15,336 nt of DNA from a bacterium (GCA_030431355.1 JAUIJG010000079.1:1-15336); one strand, 5' to 3'; numbered from the stretch's first letter, positions 1-7,929 are shown. Program-made: numbers and translations. Notes: a model not told the origin generated them from the sequence alone.

Positions 1-16
1 TCTGGTGGGCAGTTCC

Positions 17-295
17 ATGCCGAAAAGCCTTTCAATTGAAAAATTCAAAAGGATTGTGGTGCTAACGGGTGCCGAGTGGCACTGTAAGAAAGCTTTCAGA
101 GACTGCGATCTTTTCATTGCGGCAGGCACTTCAGGAACTGTAAGCCCGGCTTCCCGTTTTGTGGAGTGGGCAAGATATGCAGGGGCAAAAACATTTCTGA
201 TCAATCTCGAAGCTGGCACATCGCAATCAACTCCGTTCGATGAAGAGATTCTCGGTCCAGCAGAAACAATACTGCCAGAGCTTCTCGGGCTATGA
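17..295 (+). pseudogene. Sirtuin (Sir2/CobB-type NAD-dependent deacylase) remnant with an internal deletion
   Basis: Sirtuins remove acyl groups from lysines using NAD+ and are normally about 230-250 residues; this frame gives 92. Residues 12-18 read IVVLTGA, the N-terminal strand that in the family continues into the NAD-binding GAGxS loop. Here it jumps at once to a C-terminal half: CDLFIAAGTSGTVSPASRFV (about 31-50, the GTSG-x-V-x-PA motif), then INLE (66-69) and a closing GPA...PEL helix. The rest of the GAGxS loop, the TQNID motif, the catalytic HG histidine and the zinc-binding cysteines are all missing, roughly 130-140 residues. Both ends stay in one frame, so a short protein could be made, but it cannot be an active deacylase. 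ATG 17 is chosen because the family N-terminus starts a few residues before IVVLTGA; GTG 5 is also in frame. Family assignment is strong; deletion rather than misassembly is inferred. Confidence 0.75.
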
Positions 296-442
296 GTCAG
301 TTGCTGTTAGATAGCAATGATTTAGCAGCCTTAGTTAGATAGATACTCCAACTTTCTCTAGCCGGAAGACTAGACAGTAGCTGGCAAAGTAGCTCTCGCG
401 GGTACATAATAGTAATAAAACTAGTCAACTAGGAACAGAACT

Positions 443-1939
443 ATGCCGGTCAAAAATTCAGTGGACTTGCTAGGCAGCAGCAACTCCGGAGGCAGCAAAA
501 GTACAGCTTCCAGAGAGAGCTTTTCCCGGGTAGAAAGTCTGTTTCTCGGATATGTACTTGAAGATTCCTATCTGATTGAAAGCGTCATTGGCAAAGGAAG
601 TTCCAGTATTGTCTTTTCCGCAACGGATATTAGAAGCATCAAGAAAGTTGCCGTAAAAATTCTCGCTAGAGATGTTGAGTCGGCAGGCAAGCAGATTGCC
701 AGATTCAAGCAAGAGACTCGAACCACACGTTACCTGAGACACAAAAACATCATCGAGAGTTACTCATTTGGTATTGCGAAGAATCACGCTTACTTTGTGA
801 TGGAGCATCTTACCGGAAGTACTTTGCAGGATTTAATCGCAACAAATAAACCATTAGATCAGCAAAGAACGATAAACATCCTCAAACAGGTGGCAGCAGC
901 ACTATCTTTTGCCCACAAAGGAGGAGTTGTTCACCGGGATGTAAAACCAAGCAACATCCTCTTTTGCGACCAAACTCATACAGAGCTAAAGCTCCTGGAT
1001 TTCGGCATTTCAACTCGTCTTAGCTGGGACTATAGCGAAGATGTTTTTAGAACTCCAACCGGAGAGCTTTATGGCACCACTATGTATATCAGCCCGGAGC
1101 AGAGCAAAGGCGAAAAGACAGATCAAAAGACTGACATTTATTCTCTTGGCTGTGTAGCCTATGAGTGTTTAACAGGCACCACGCCCCATACGGGGAAAAC
1201 TATGGTGGACATGGTTTTAAAACATCAAACGGCAGAGATTATTCCTGTAAACCAAGCATTGATGACCGATTCGGTCTCTGTAGGTCTGGAAACCATAGTG
1301 GACAAGATGCTTAGAAAAAGTCTCAAGGACCGATATCAATCTCTAGATATTCTCTTGAACGACCTCTCCCTCCTGGAGAATGATGCGTTTAACCATAAGA
1401 AATACTTGACACCAGCGAAAGAGAAACCGCAAGAGAAAATAGTAAAAGACCATTCAAACACAGTTTTCAGTTGGACAATAACCATTCTGTTAATTTCGAT
1501 GATCGCAGCAGTTTGCTGGAAAAACGACTTTCAGAAGACAGAAGTTCCCCTTCTAAATCCAGAAGCGCAAACCACCATATTCGACACCACCAATGATCCT
1601 GACTTGAAAGCAATAAAAGAAGCAACCAACTCCATGCTCTACAAGATGTCTCTTCCCATTGCCAGCGGAAAAACGATCAAGAAGTACTTCAGCGCGAGAT
1701 GGAAAAAGGATGACTTTAAGCGACTTTTAGCTCAATGGAATGGAAAAGTTATAGAGTACAAATATCTGACTACAGATCCTGTCGGAAACATCGAGCTTGA
1801 GACCTTGGACAAAAAACAAGGGAGAGCTTCCATATTGGTTGACACCAGCGTATGGATAGAAGAAGGTCCGAAGTCTGCCCGATTCCTCTTCAAACGTGAG
1901 ACTGGAAAGTGGCTTATAGAAGAGATTCAGGCACATTAG
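443..1939 (+). CDS. Membrane-anchored Hanks-type serine/threonine protein kinase
   Basis: A 498-residue signalling kinase. The catalytic domain (about 43-310) has the glycine loop IGKGSSSIV (49-57), ATP-anchoring lysine K72 in VAVK, a likely helix-C glutamate E91, catalytic loop HRDVKPSN (164-171, D166 the base), DFG (186-188) and SPE (217-219) in place of APE. All residues needed for activity are present. A Ser-rich tail (1-35) precedes it. One hydrophobic segment (342-359) should span the membrane with the kinase inside. The outer part (about 385-498) is a small alpha/beta domain ending in RETGKWLIEEI, similar in pattern to NTF2-like/ARC6-IMS-type modules; this is a weak resemblance. ATG 443 follows AGGA at 431-434 with 8-nt spacing. 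The broken TPR gene just downstream is the kind of partner often found beside such kinases in this lineage, but a terminator-like site separates them. Confidence 0.93.
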   Translation: MPVKNSVDLLGSSNSGGSKSTASRESFSRVESLFLGYVLEDSYLIESVIGKGSSSIVFSATDIRSIKKVAVKILARDVESAGKQIARFKQETRTTRYLRHKNIIESYSFGIAKNHAYFVMEHLTGSTLQDLIATNKPLDQQRTINILKQVAAALSFAHKGGVVHRDVKPSNILFCDQTHTELKLLDFGISTRLSWDYSEDVFRTPTGELYGTTMYISPEQSKGEKTDQKTDIYSLGCVAYECLTGTTPHTGKTMVDMVLKHQTAEIIPVNQALMTDSVSVGLETIVDKMLRKSLKDRYQSLDILLNDLSLLENDAFNHKKYLTPAKEKPQEKIVKDHSNTVFSWTITILLISMIAAVCWKNDFQKTEVPLLNPEAQTTIFDTTNDPDLKAIKEATNSMLYKMSLPIASGKTIKKYFSARWKKDDFKRLLAQWNGKVIEYKYLTTDPVGNIELETLDKKQGRASILVDTSVWIEEGPKSARFLFKRETGKWLIEEIQAH

Positions 1940-1943
1940 AGTA

Positions 1944-1968
1944 ACTATTTCTTTGAATTAGTTTTTTT
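1944..1968 (+). terminator. Candidate Rho-independent terminator after the kinase gene
   Basis: Starting 4 nt after the kinase stop, ACTA-T-TTC (1944-1951) pairs with GAA-T-TAGT (1955-1962) around a TTT loop, with one T-T mismatch, and a run of seven T follows (1962-1968). The stem is AT-rich and therefore weak, but the position and U-tract fit. An outer GAGTA/TACTC pairing could lengthen it. Confidence 0.45.
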
Positions 1969-2150
1969 ACTCAACAAGAAAAACAGAGAGCCCTCAAGGA
2001 GTTAATTCCCACCGAGTAAAGAACCTTCATCAATAAAGTTCATTGCACTATTATAGCGATTCCAACAAGTCATCTAAAACCTTCTCTCTCTCCAACCGAA
2101 CTTCACTTAATATGCTTCTTCTCTTACCAAAAGTATAAATTTGGTTCTGA

Positions 2151-3037
2151 GTGTCATGCTTTGCTTACGTGCTGCTGGTGGTTAGCGCTGCTCTGGCAAT
2201 AGACTGCGTAGATTTGGAGAACAAGGAAGCTGTTCGCAAGCAGGTGAACTTCTTAATCCAAACTGGAAAAGTTCTCAGCGATAGTCATCAATACAAGCGC
2301 GCTGAAACAAAATTCAAAGAGGCCTATTCTACTTGTAGAGCTACATTCAGCGAAAATAGCTTCCTCACAGCGAAATGCCTGGACTACATGGGGCGAAACA
2401 AGTTCGACCAGGGAGAGTTAAACGAAGCAAGAGAGTACTTCTCAGAGAAGCGCTAGCTATTGGCAGAACTAGCCGTAAAGAAAACAATCTAGACATAGCT
2501 GTAGAAAAGAAACGGCTGGCGGATCTTTTGCATGCAACAAAGAGATACAACGAAGCGTTCATTCTAGCGAAAGATGCCTACGAAACGGAGTTAAAAACTA
2601 ACGGCAAAGACAACTTGGTTATCACCTATTCAATGATCGGACTAGCCACATGTCACTTAAGTTATGAGCACTACAATGAAGCTGAATCACTGTTGAAAGA
2701 AGGTTTTGAAATAAGGCAAAGACTTCTAGGCGCAGAGAGTCCTCTTACTGCAGATCTAAAAGCTCGACTTGCGAAGATTTATTTTAATACAGGAAGAGAA
2801 AACATGGCTCTGGTTTTGCAAGAAGAAGCCTTAAACACCTGTAGAACGAAACTAGGGAATTTCAATAAAACAACTACTATAGTTATGTGCGGCTTAGCGC
2901 ACTGCTACTAGTTAAAAGGTAGAACTTCAGAAGCAAGAGAACTTATAAAAGAAGCAATTGAAGTAAGAACAAAAATCTTCGGCAAAGACAGTCCGATCAC
3001 AAAACGAACCATCGGCTATCTGAAAAACTGCAAATAG
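2151..3037 (+). pseudogene. Secreted-type TPR (kinesin-light-chain-like) repeat protein, broken by frameshift and nonsense codon
   Basis: The first frame (from GTG 2151) starts with a signal-peptide-like hydrophobic stretch, VLLVVSAALA, then TPR helices such as YKRAETKFKEAYSTCRATF and the start of GELNEAREYF. Near 2442 the TPR pattern moves to another frame (REALAIGR...), as expected from loss of one base; the original frame stops at 2454-2456. The second frame continues with about three 42-residue TPR units (RYNEAF..., YNEAESLLKEGFEIRQRLLG, GRENMALVLQEEAL) to TAG at 2909-2911, directly after CGLAHCY. The same frame carries on beyond that stop with LKGRTSEARELIKEAIEVRT and a final repeat to the TAG at 3035-3037. 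The repaired protein would be about 295 residues with 42-residue units ending in LG/FG-like turns, typical of the TPR_10/TPR_12 class. TPRs mediate protein-protein contacts. The exact start is uncertain: ATG 2156 lies in another frame, so the 5' end may also be damaged. Confidence 0.75.
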
Positions 3038-3155
3038 GCATCTATTAAAGCCTGGAAAAACTCATCGATGGAACAGCAGCCCTGTTCAAAAGTTTCATTG
3101 TCCTCCAGTTCACAAAGCCCATTATGATTTAAAATACTGCCTATGATTGTCTGTT

Positions 3156-3159
3156 GGAG
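3156..3159 (+). promoter_or_regulatory. Ribosome binding site selecting a GTG start
   Basis: GGAG lies 6 nt before the GTG at 3166, at ideal distance, and supports GTG as the start of the DUF1963-family gene. Confidence 0.6.
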
Positions 3160-3165
3160 TAGGTT

Positions 3166-4758
3166 GTGCCTGAGAACATAAATGAGAAAGAGGTAGAAAG
3201 CGCATACGAAGAAGGGCTCAAGCAACTTAACGGAAGAGTGCTGGGCGGTTCCCAAAAAGGTTGCTATTTCCTGATGCCACTAGGGATATCAAAGGAAAAG
3301 GCCGATAACATCTCCCCAGAAAAAATTCCCAAATTCAAAGATTTGTCAGAAAACGAGAAGCTGGCAGTATCCATCATCTTTCAAACAATTCAAGGCAACC
3401 CCGACCTGATAAATCTCTATCCAAATATCTTGGGCGAGATAAGTATTTTGGAATGCGAACTTAATCAGCTCGATCATACGACGTTCATCAAACCAGCCAA
3501 AGGTCACGAAAAAGGCAACAGCAATGAACTCTACTTCCGGGTAGCCGATATAGTCCAGCCCCTCGTCAGAACAATCCGGCGCGATGGTGCACCAAATCTA
3601 TCTCTTTCTGTTGAATCTCCAGCTATCATTGTAACGCGAAAAGAAAGGTCGCCAGAACAGTGGCAATTAGAAAAGAGCTGGTTTGGAGGACGTCCAAAGC
3701 TAGGTAAACAGCGCTGGCCTAGTTGCAAAGGAATGCCAATGGCTTTTCTAGCGCAGGTAGATTCGGCTTCTATCAAAGCGGTAGCCGAATCATGTCCCCT
3801 CCCAGACAAAGGATCTCTTGCCTTTTTTATTTCTGCCACTGGTGGTAGTGCTGTTGTATTTGTTCCTGATGAAGATCTAGAAGATTTCACCCCTCTTCCA
3901 CCAGACTTACCTGAGTTATCTAAGGTTGGTGGAAGAACCGGATACGAAGGTACAGCTGACGGCGAGCGAACTTTTCCATTCTGGCCTGTCGAGCTTAGAG
4001 CTGTCGAACTAGACAAAGAGATGGATCAGGCCGACGCTTATGAAAAAGCGAAAGAGGCCGTTCTAGATTGGTATTCCACCAGAAAGTTCAACTTATCAGC
4101 AAAAGAAGTTTTTTCAGAAGATGCTTTTGCGAGTAGACCACAATGGTGGCAAACCGCAATCAGGCTTGCTGACATACTCAAAGCAGCAGATAGCAGAACT
4201 GAAGGACAAAAGAGCCTTGGGTTTCAAGTCCTAGCTTCGCTGATTGGAAAAAAAGACCAGGCAGAAGATAGAAAGGCATTCAGCCTCTATGTAGAAGAAG
4301 TGAGTGGCTGGGTAAAAGGCAAACATCCCTGGAGTCTTCTCAGCGAAGATGAAGCAGTAAAACTGGACTCCTACATATCCAACGCTCTTACGAGGTACAG
4401 ACAATTTCTGTCAGAGGAGAGCTATCGAATTTCGGTCTTGGAGGATTTAACCATTCTAGCCCTTGCCACAGCAAATGATGATCTCTATCTGCAAATCCCG
4501 AAAAAGGCAAGGGAAGCCATCAACCAAAGTTACCGGCTTCCAATATACGGCTGGAATCAAATGTTTGGTGTGCCTACAAGCATTCAAGACTCAGCTGTGT
4601 TCGAAAATGCAGGGAAACATTTGCTTCTTCAACTGTTCTCTGACGATATGATGTGTTGGGAATTTGGAGACGCTGGAATTTGCCAGTTTTGGATAAGCCC
4701 AGAGAATCTTGAAGCACAAAACTGGTCAGAGGTTAATGTCACCTTTGAAGGCAGTTAG
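3166..4758 (+). CDS. DUF1963 (YwqG-like) family protein with long N-terminal and central extra regions
   Basis: A 530-residue protein recognised by two blocks of the DUF1963/YwqG family, whose biochemical role is not known. Block one (171-234) contains SWFGGRPKLG, MAFLAQVD and SLAFFIS, with PFWPVELRAV at 271-280. Block two (about 457-530) contains YGWNQMFGVPTSIQ and LLLQLFSDDMMCWEFGDAGI (486-505), followed by FWISPENL, the usual closing motif. Between them sits a helical region of about 175 residues (282-456), and before them about 150 residues with no match I can name. Typical short YwqG proteins are about 260 residues, so this is a long version. No signal peptide or membrane segment is visible, so it is probably cytoplasmic. 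It stands alone on its strand and ends 33 nt from the converging minus-strand gene. Family call is firm; function unknown. Confidence 0.85.
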   Translation: MPENINEKEVESAYEEGLKQLNGRVLGGSQKGCYFLMPLGISKEKADNISPEKIPKFKDLSENEKLAVSIIFQTIQGNPDLINLYPNILGEISILECELNQLDHTTFIKPAKGHEKGNSNELYFRVADIVQPLVRTIRRDGAPNLSLSVESPAIIVTRKERSPEQWQLEKSWFGGRPKLGKQRWPSCKGMPMAFLAQVDSASIKAVAESCPLPDKGSLAFFISATGGSAVVFVPDEDLEDFTPLPPDLPELSKVGGRTGYEGTADGERTFPFWPVELRAVELDKEMDQADAYEKAKEAVLDWYSTRKFNLSAKEVFSEDAFASRPQWWQTAIRLADILKAADSRTEGQKSLGFQVLASLIGKKDQAEDRKAFSLYVEEVSGWVKGKHPWSLLSEDEAVKLDSYISNALTRYRQFLSEESYRISVLEDLTILALATANDDLYLQIPKKAREAINQSYRLPIYGWNQMFGVPTSIQDSAVFENAGKHLLLQLFSDDMMCWEFGDAGICQFWISPENLEAQNWSEVNVTFEGS

Positions 4759-4791
4759 TATTATGATGCAAGACCTGAGAACTGGAAATTG

Positions 4792-5343
4792 CTACATCCC
4801 AAAATCAAGATTTACTGGCTCCTCATTAACCCAGGAGTCGAAGTTATCTTCATTATCGCACCTGTCTTCTTTGCGATCTCTCCAAGTTGGGACCAAACTG
4901 AAGTCATCGAAATATGCTTTCCCTGCGCCACAGAGCATACCGCCAAAGTTTACAACATAGGCCTCCGGTGCCACCGGCAATACCACCTCATACTGCGTCC
5001 AGTCGGTAGTACCAATAACTTTCCTTTTGAACATATTCTCAAACTGAAGGCTTTTGTTCTTCAGGTTGCTGGCACCGTCAATTCTCAACCATAGACCAGC
5101 CCACCCGGTGACGTCCTCAGTCTTTATCCAGCCCTCAAGAGTGAGGTCCGTGCCTCTAAATTCTGCGGCTTTGACACTTTGCATTATAGTGCCGAAGCCG
5201 CCATCACTGGCATTGTTAGTACAAAAAATATAAGCACACTGCCCACCGGAGTGAAAAAACTCATCGGTGAGCCCACTAGAATAGCGGGACTCTTTCTGCC
5301 CCGCTCTAATCCAACCGATGGGTAAAACTGAATTTGCCACCAT
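4792..5343 (-). CDS. Stand-alone galactose-binding-like beta-sandwich domain protein
   Basis: A 183-residue protein (from ATG 5343; TTG 5349 is the alternative, and no strong ribosome site decides). After GWIRAG (10-15) it shows a jelly-roll pattern: HSGGQCAYI, GGFGTIMQSVKAAEFRGTDL, LEGWIKTEDVTGWAGLWLRI, TTDWTQYEVVLPVAPEA, then GAGKAYFDDFSLV. From memory, this matches a carbohydrate-binding-module-like fold found at the C-terminus of some transcription regulators and in small uncharacterised proteins. No helix-turn-helix, signal peptide or catalytic motif is present, so it is the sensor/binding domain alone. The last about 30 residues (WRDRKEDRCDNEDNFDSW...) are charged and probably not part of the fold. 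It is the last of three minus-strand genes with gaps of 64 and 54 nt, possibly one operon. Ligand unknown. Confidence 0.75.
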   Translation of the reverse strand: MVANSVLPIGWIRAGQKESRYSSGLTDEFFHSGGQCAYIFCTNNASDGGFGTIMQSVKAAEFRGTDLTLEGWIKTEDVTGWAGLWLRIDGASNLKNKSLQFENMFKRKVIGTTDWTQYEVVLPVAPEAYVVNFGGMLCGAGKAYFDDFSLVPTWRDRKEDRCDNEDNFDSWVNEEPVNLDFGM

Positions 5344-5397
5344 TATCAATACTCTAATAAACGAGCATACTCTATAGCTGGCTGAAACATTGTCGCG

Positions 5398-6267
5398 TCA
5401 CTTCACTTCAACATAACACTCATCCTTAGAAGACAATCGACTCATCCTATGTTTCTGCATGCGAAAAACCTGATATACAGTAACAAAATTAGCAAAGAAT
5501 GGAAAAGGTGTAAGAACATAAACTGTCAGCAGACTGTATGCGTGCCTCATTTCAACTGGCTGTAACCTGGTGTCGGTAGGTGAACAATTGCCAAATGCAA
5601 GCATTTGAAATAAAGGTAAGAGTGAAACACCAATCAAGATGAAGAGCCACAGACAGGTCCCAGAAAATAAGAATGGAGATCGAATCATCCCGAACAACTT
5701 CTGCCGGAGAAAGAGAGTCAAACCTAATACCACAGAACTTGCCACCAGTATAGCTCTAAAGGTATGCCTGCTTAGAGCGACCGCGTGGGTTTCATAGCAG
5801 TCTGAGTAAACTTCGGGGAATCGATCCCCGTTAAAGAGATGTGCACAATCAAAGCTAATAACATAATGCTCCGGCACAAATACCACGGTGAATATCATCG
5901 CAGTCACACAACCAAGACCCATTATAGCCATAACCCAAGAGATACTGGTTAGTAGCTCTTTCCTACTGGCGCCATCGGAAAGTTGTATCAATGTTATAGT
6001 GACTACCACTAAGTCAAACCCAAGGATCAAAGCTGTGGTCAAATCCATGACTCTTTGACAATACAAAACAGCAAGGAAGATATAACCTACCAGGCTAACC
6101 CCCATCAAAAACAATCTCAGACGACGAAGGCAACAAGCTAGTACGGGAGTAAACACCAACATTGGCGCAAGCTTAATCAGTTCGGCTCTAAGCTCAGCCG
6201 AAACCAGCGGACAGGCTAGTCCCAGGATGACAGACAAAACGATGGAAACTAGGCAGGCTCTCTTCAT
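5398..6267 (-). CDS. Polytopic membrane protein of unknown function
   Basis: A 289-residue protein with about eight hydrophobic segments, roughly 5-23, 31-47, 51-70, 76-95, 108-131, 170-187, 199-223 and 243-268. A loop of about 38 residues between segments five and six holds CAHLFNG...YSDCYETH, with two cysteines (141, 157) that could be linked by a disulfide if the loop is outside. Segment 1 could be a signal peptide (CPLVSA before E25) rather than a retained helix. The C-terminal tail is basic (MQKHRMSRL) and then acidic, suggesting a cytoplasmic end. ATG 6267 is preceded by GGAAGC at close spacing. I recognise no family motif; transporter, sensor or structural roles are all open. It lies 64 nt after the SAF-domain gene and 54 nt before the beta-sandwich gene. 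Confidence 0.8.
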   Translation of the reverse strand: MKRACLVSIVLSVILGLACPLVSAELRAELIKLAPMLVFTPVLACCLRRLRLFLMGVSLVGYIFLAVLYCQRVMDLTTALILGFDLVVVTITLIQLSDGASRKELLTSISWVMAIMGLGCVTAMIFTVVFVPEHYVISFDCAHLFNGDRFPEVYSDCYETHAVALSRHTFRAILVASSVVLGLTLFLRQKLFGMIRSPFLFSGTCLWLFILIGVSLLPLFQMLAFGNCSPTDTRLQPVEMRHAYSLLTVYVLTPFPFFANFVTVYQVFRMQKHRMSRLSSKDECYVEVK

Positions 6268-6331
6268 GCTTCCATTTTAGAGAAATCAAATTCCCTGCCA
6301 ACACGGAAATTACGCTCACTTCAAGAAGACC

Positions 6332-6682
6332 CTACCGCATATCCTCATCGGTCAGAGTAATACAGTCATTGGTTAATAAATGCCCTTTTGAAATATCACG
6401 GGAAGCTCGATTTCCAAGAACCAGAGCAGATGTGTAGGGAAACTCACCGTTCACTTCTTTCAAACTCGTGCCAGCCACATCTTTGACGAATGCCTCTTCC
6501 ACCGAATCCCGGTCAAATTGCTCGCCCTTTGTGATATTCCTTGCAGCCCGGACCACTCTCGAAGAGTTAGTCCTACTCTCTGGAGCGACACGCTTTGAAC
6601 CGCTTTGCGGTCTGGTCATTGTCATGAACATTGCACCAGCCATGAAGAGAACTAATATGATTGCTATTGAGAGCCTGGTCAT
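6332..6682 (-). CDS. Single-pass SAF-domain protein (CpaB/FlgA-like N-terminal module)
   Basis: A 116-residue protein with an N-terminal membrane anchor or uncleaved signal (about 4-22), a polar linker rich in Ser/Arg (23-41), then a SAF domain (about 42-109). The SAF domain is read from VVRAARNITKGEQFDRDSVE, LVLGNRASRDISKGHLLTND and the closing CITL. SAF domains occur in the pilus assembly protein CpaB and the flagellar P-ring chaperone FlgA, and in sialate synthases; the TM-linker-SAF order is most like CpaB. CpaB is about 250 or more residues and carries a second domain that is absent here, and no pilus genes are nearby. It may be a minimal SAF protein acting outside the membrane. First of three minus-strand genes. 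ATG 6682 has only a weak GGA upstream. Confidence 0.75.
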   Translation of the reverse strand: MTRLSIAIILVLFMAGAMFMTMTRPQSGSKRVAPESRTNSSRVVRAARNITKGEQFDRDSVEEAFVKDVAGTSLKEVNGEFPYTSALVLGNRASRDISKGHLLTNDCITLTDEDMR

Positions 6683-6824
6683 TGGCGCAGTCCAAGAATC
6701 TATTCAATCTCCATCCTAGCAGAGAGTCCCTTATATGGCGAGAACTTACTTGCTGCTCCTGGAGACCTAAGCCCTTTTTGGCTTTGATCTCCACTGAACA
6801 TTTGACTACCCAACATGCCAAGAC

Positions 6825-6852
6825 TTGCCGAGCCACAGGTAAGACCTATACA
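6825..6852 (+). promoter_or_regulatory. Weak candidate promoter upstream of the universal stress protein gene
   Basis: TTGCCG (6825-6830) and TATACA (6847-6852) are separated by 16 nt in the 248-nt gap between the divergent SAF-domain and universal stress genes. Each box matches the sigma-70 consensus at four of six positions, so this is tentative. Confidence 0.25.
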
Positions 6853-6930
6853 ACAGGCAATCACGGAGTAAAAATGACCGAGTCCCAGGGTTTGATAAAC
6901 TTAGATTGTATCTGGTGAGGTTGGTTCTCT

Positions 6931-7929
6931 ATGCAAATTTTGATACCGGTCGACGATATGAACTACACGCTTGCGTGCCTTTACTCTGTGCAGCAGAGGA
7001 AATGGCCGGAAGGCACAAGAGTTATATTGGGGCGGGTGATTGAAGACTGCTCCGAGTACGGAAACAGTGATATAAAGAGCGTAAGCAGTGAAACCCTGTC
7101 CCTGACTTCAGATACTTACTATAATTTGCAAAAGTCGGAAAAATGGCTGGAAGACCTTGCGAAGAGCCTGAGTATAGAAAACTGTGAGATAAACACAGCC
7201 CTGTTGATGGGAGACGTAGCCGAGCAACTGGCGAATCTAGCCAATGAATTTTCAATTGATTACATCATCATTGGCTCGCACAAGCGCTCGGCATCAACAA
7301 AAGATTGGCTTGTTAGTATCGCTTCTAGTGTCACAGACAAAGTTAAGTGCTCGGTGGAGATTGTAAGACCCAGGGCTCTGCGTAAGATGTTAAAGAATCC
7401 TGATCTCAAAGACGATGAGATTTCTAAAATCGATTATTCCCCCAAGAGAGTTGTGTTAGCCACCGATTTCTCCAATAACTCCCGCGCTGCGCTAAATTGG
7501 GTCGGTGAGATTGGATTTGCACCTGATACCAAGTTTGCTGTCATAGCAGTGGAACCGCCGGTGTCTAAAGGACTGGTAGATATGAAGCTGAGAGGGGAGT
7601 TGGACGGAAGCAGAACGACTCAGCTCAAAGTAGAAGATATCAGAATGAAGTTAGATGCGGAAGCGGATATACTGAGCAGCCGTCTCAAGAAGAAGGTTTC
7701 CGAAACACAAGTCTTGAAAGGGGATCCGGCCACAAAGATCCTGGAATACAGCAAAGATTGGGAAGCGGATCTTCTTGTTATAGGCGCCCATGGAGCAACT
7801 GCCGCCTATGAGCTCACAATGGGTTCCACGACCCGTAGCATCATCAATGGCTCCAGCTGTTCAATCGCTGCCATCGAATCAAAACACTGGACCGAAGTTT
7901 CATTCCAGTGGAAGCCGGCTGAAAATTAA
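6931..7929 (+). CDS. Tandem universal stress protein (two UspA domains)
   Basis: A 332-residue cytoplasmic protein of two UspA-fold units. Unit one spans about 1-146: MQILIPVDD start, MGDVAEQLANLANEFSIDYI, then IIIGSHKRSASTK. Unit two spans about 171-316: KRVVLATDFSNNSRAAL start, LKGDPATKILEYS, then IGAHGATAAYELTMGSTT. In unit two the ATP-binding signature G-2x-G-9x-G-S is complete (G285, G288, G298-S299). In unit one the second glycine is lysine (K118) and the later glycines are gone, so only unit two is likely to bind nucleotide. Such proteins help cells survive starvation and other stress, but the mechanism is rarely known. ATG 6931 follows GGTGAGG (6914-6920). It converges with ssrA, and no partner gene lies beside it on the same strand. 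Confidence 0.92.
   Translation: MQILIPVDDMNYTLACLYSVQQRKWPEGTRVILGRVIEDCSEYGNSDIKSVSSETLSLTSDTYYNLQKSEKWLEDLAKSLSIENCEINTALLMGDVAEQLANLANEFSIDYIIIGSHKRSASTKDWLVSIASSVTDKVKCSVEIVRPRALRKMLKNPDLKDDEISKIDYSPKRVVLATDFSNNSRAALNWVGEIGFAPDTKFAVIAVEPPVSKGLVDMKLRGELDGSRTTQLKVEDIRMKLDAEADILSSRLKKKVSETQVLKGDPATKILEYSKDWEADLLVIGAHGATAAYELTMGSTTRSIINGSSCSIAAIESKHWTEVSFQWKPAEN

Noticed and set aside
3531..4016. Minus-strand open frame of 161 codons
   Set aside because: Lies wholly within the first DUF1963 block, which has clear family motifs on the plus strand; the antisense product is Ser/Arg-rich low-complexity sequence.
4789..5094. Plus-strand open frame of 101 codons
   Set aside because: Antisense to the beta-sandwich gene, whose minus-strand translation shows a full domain pattern.
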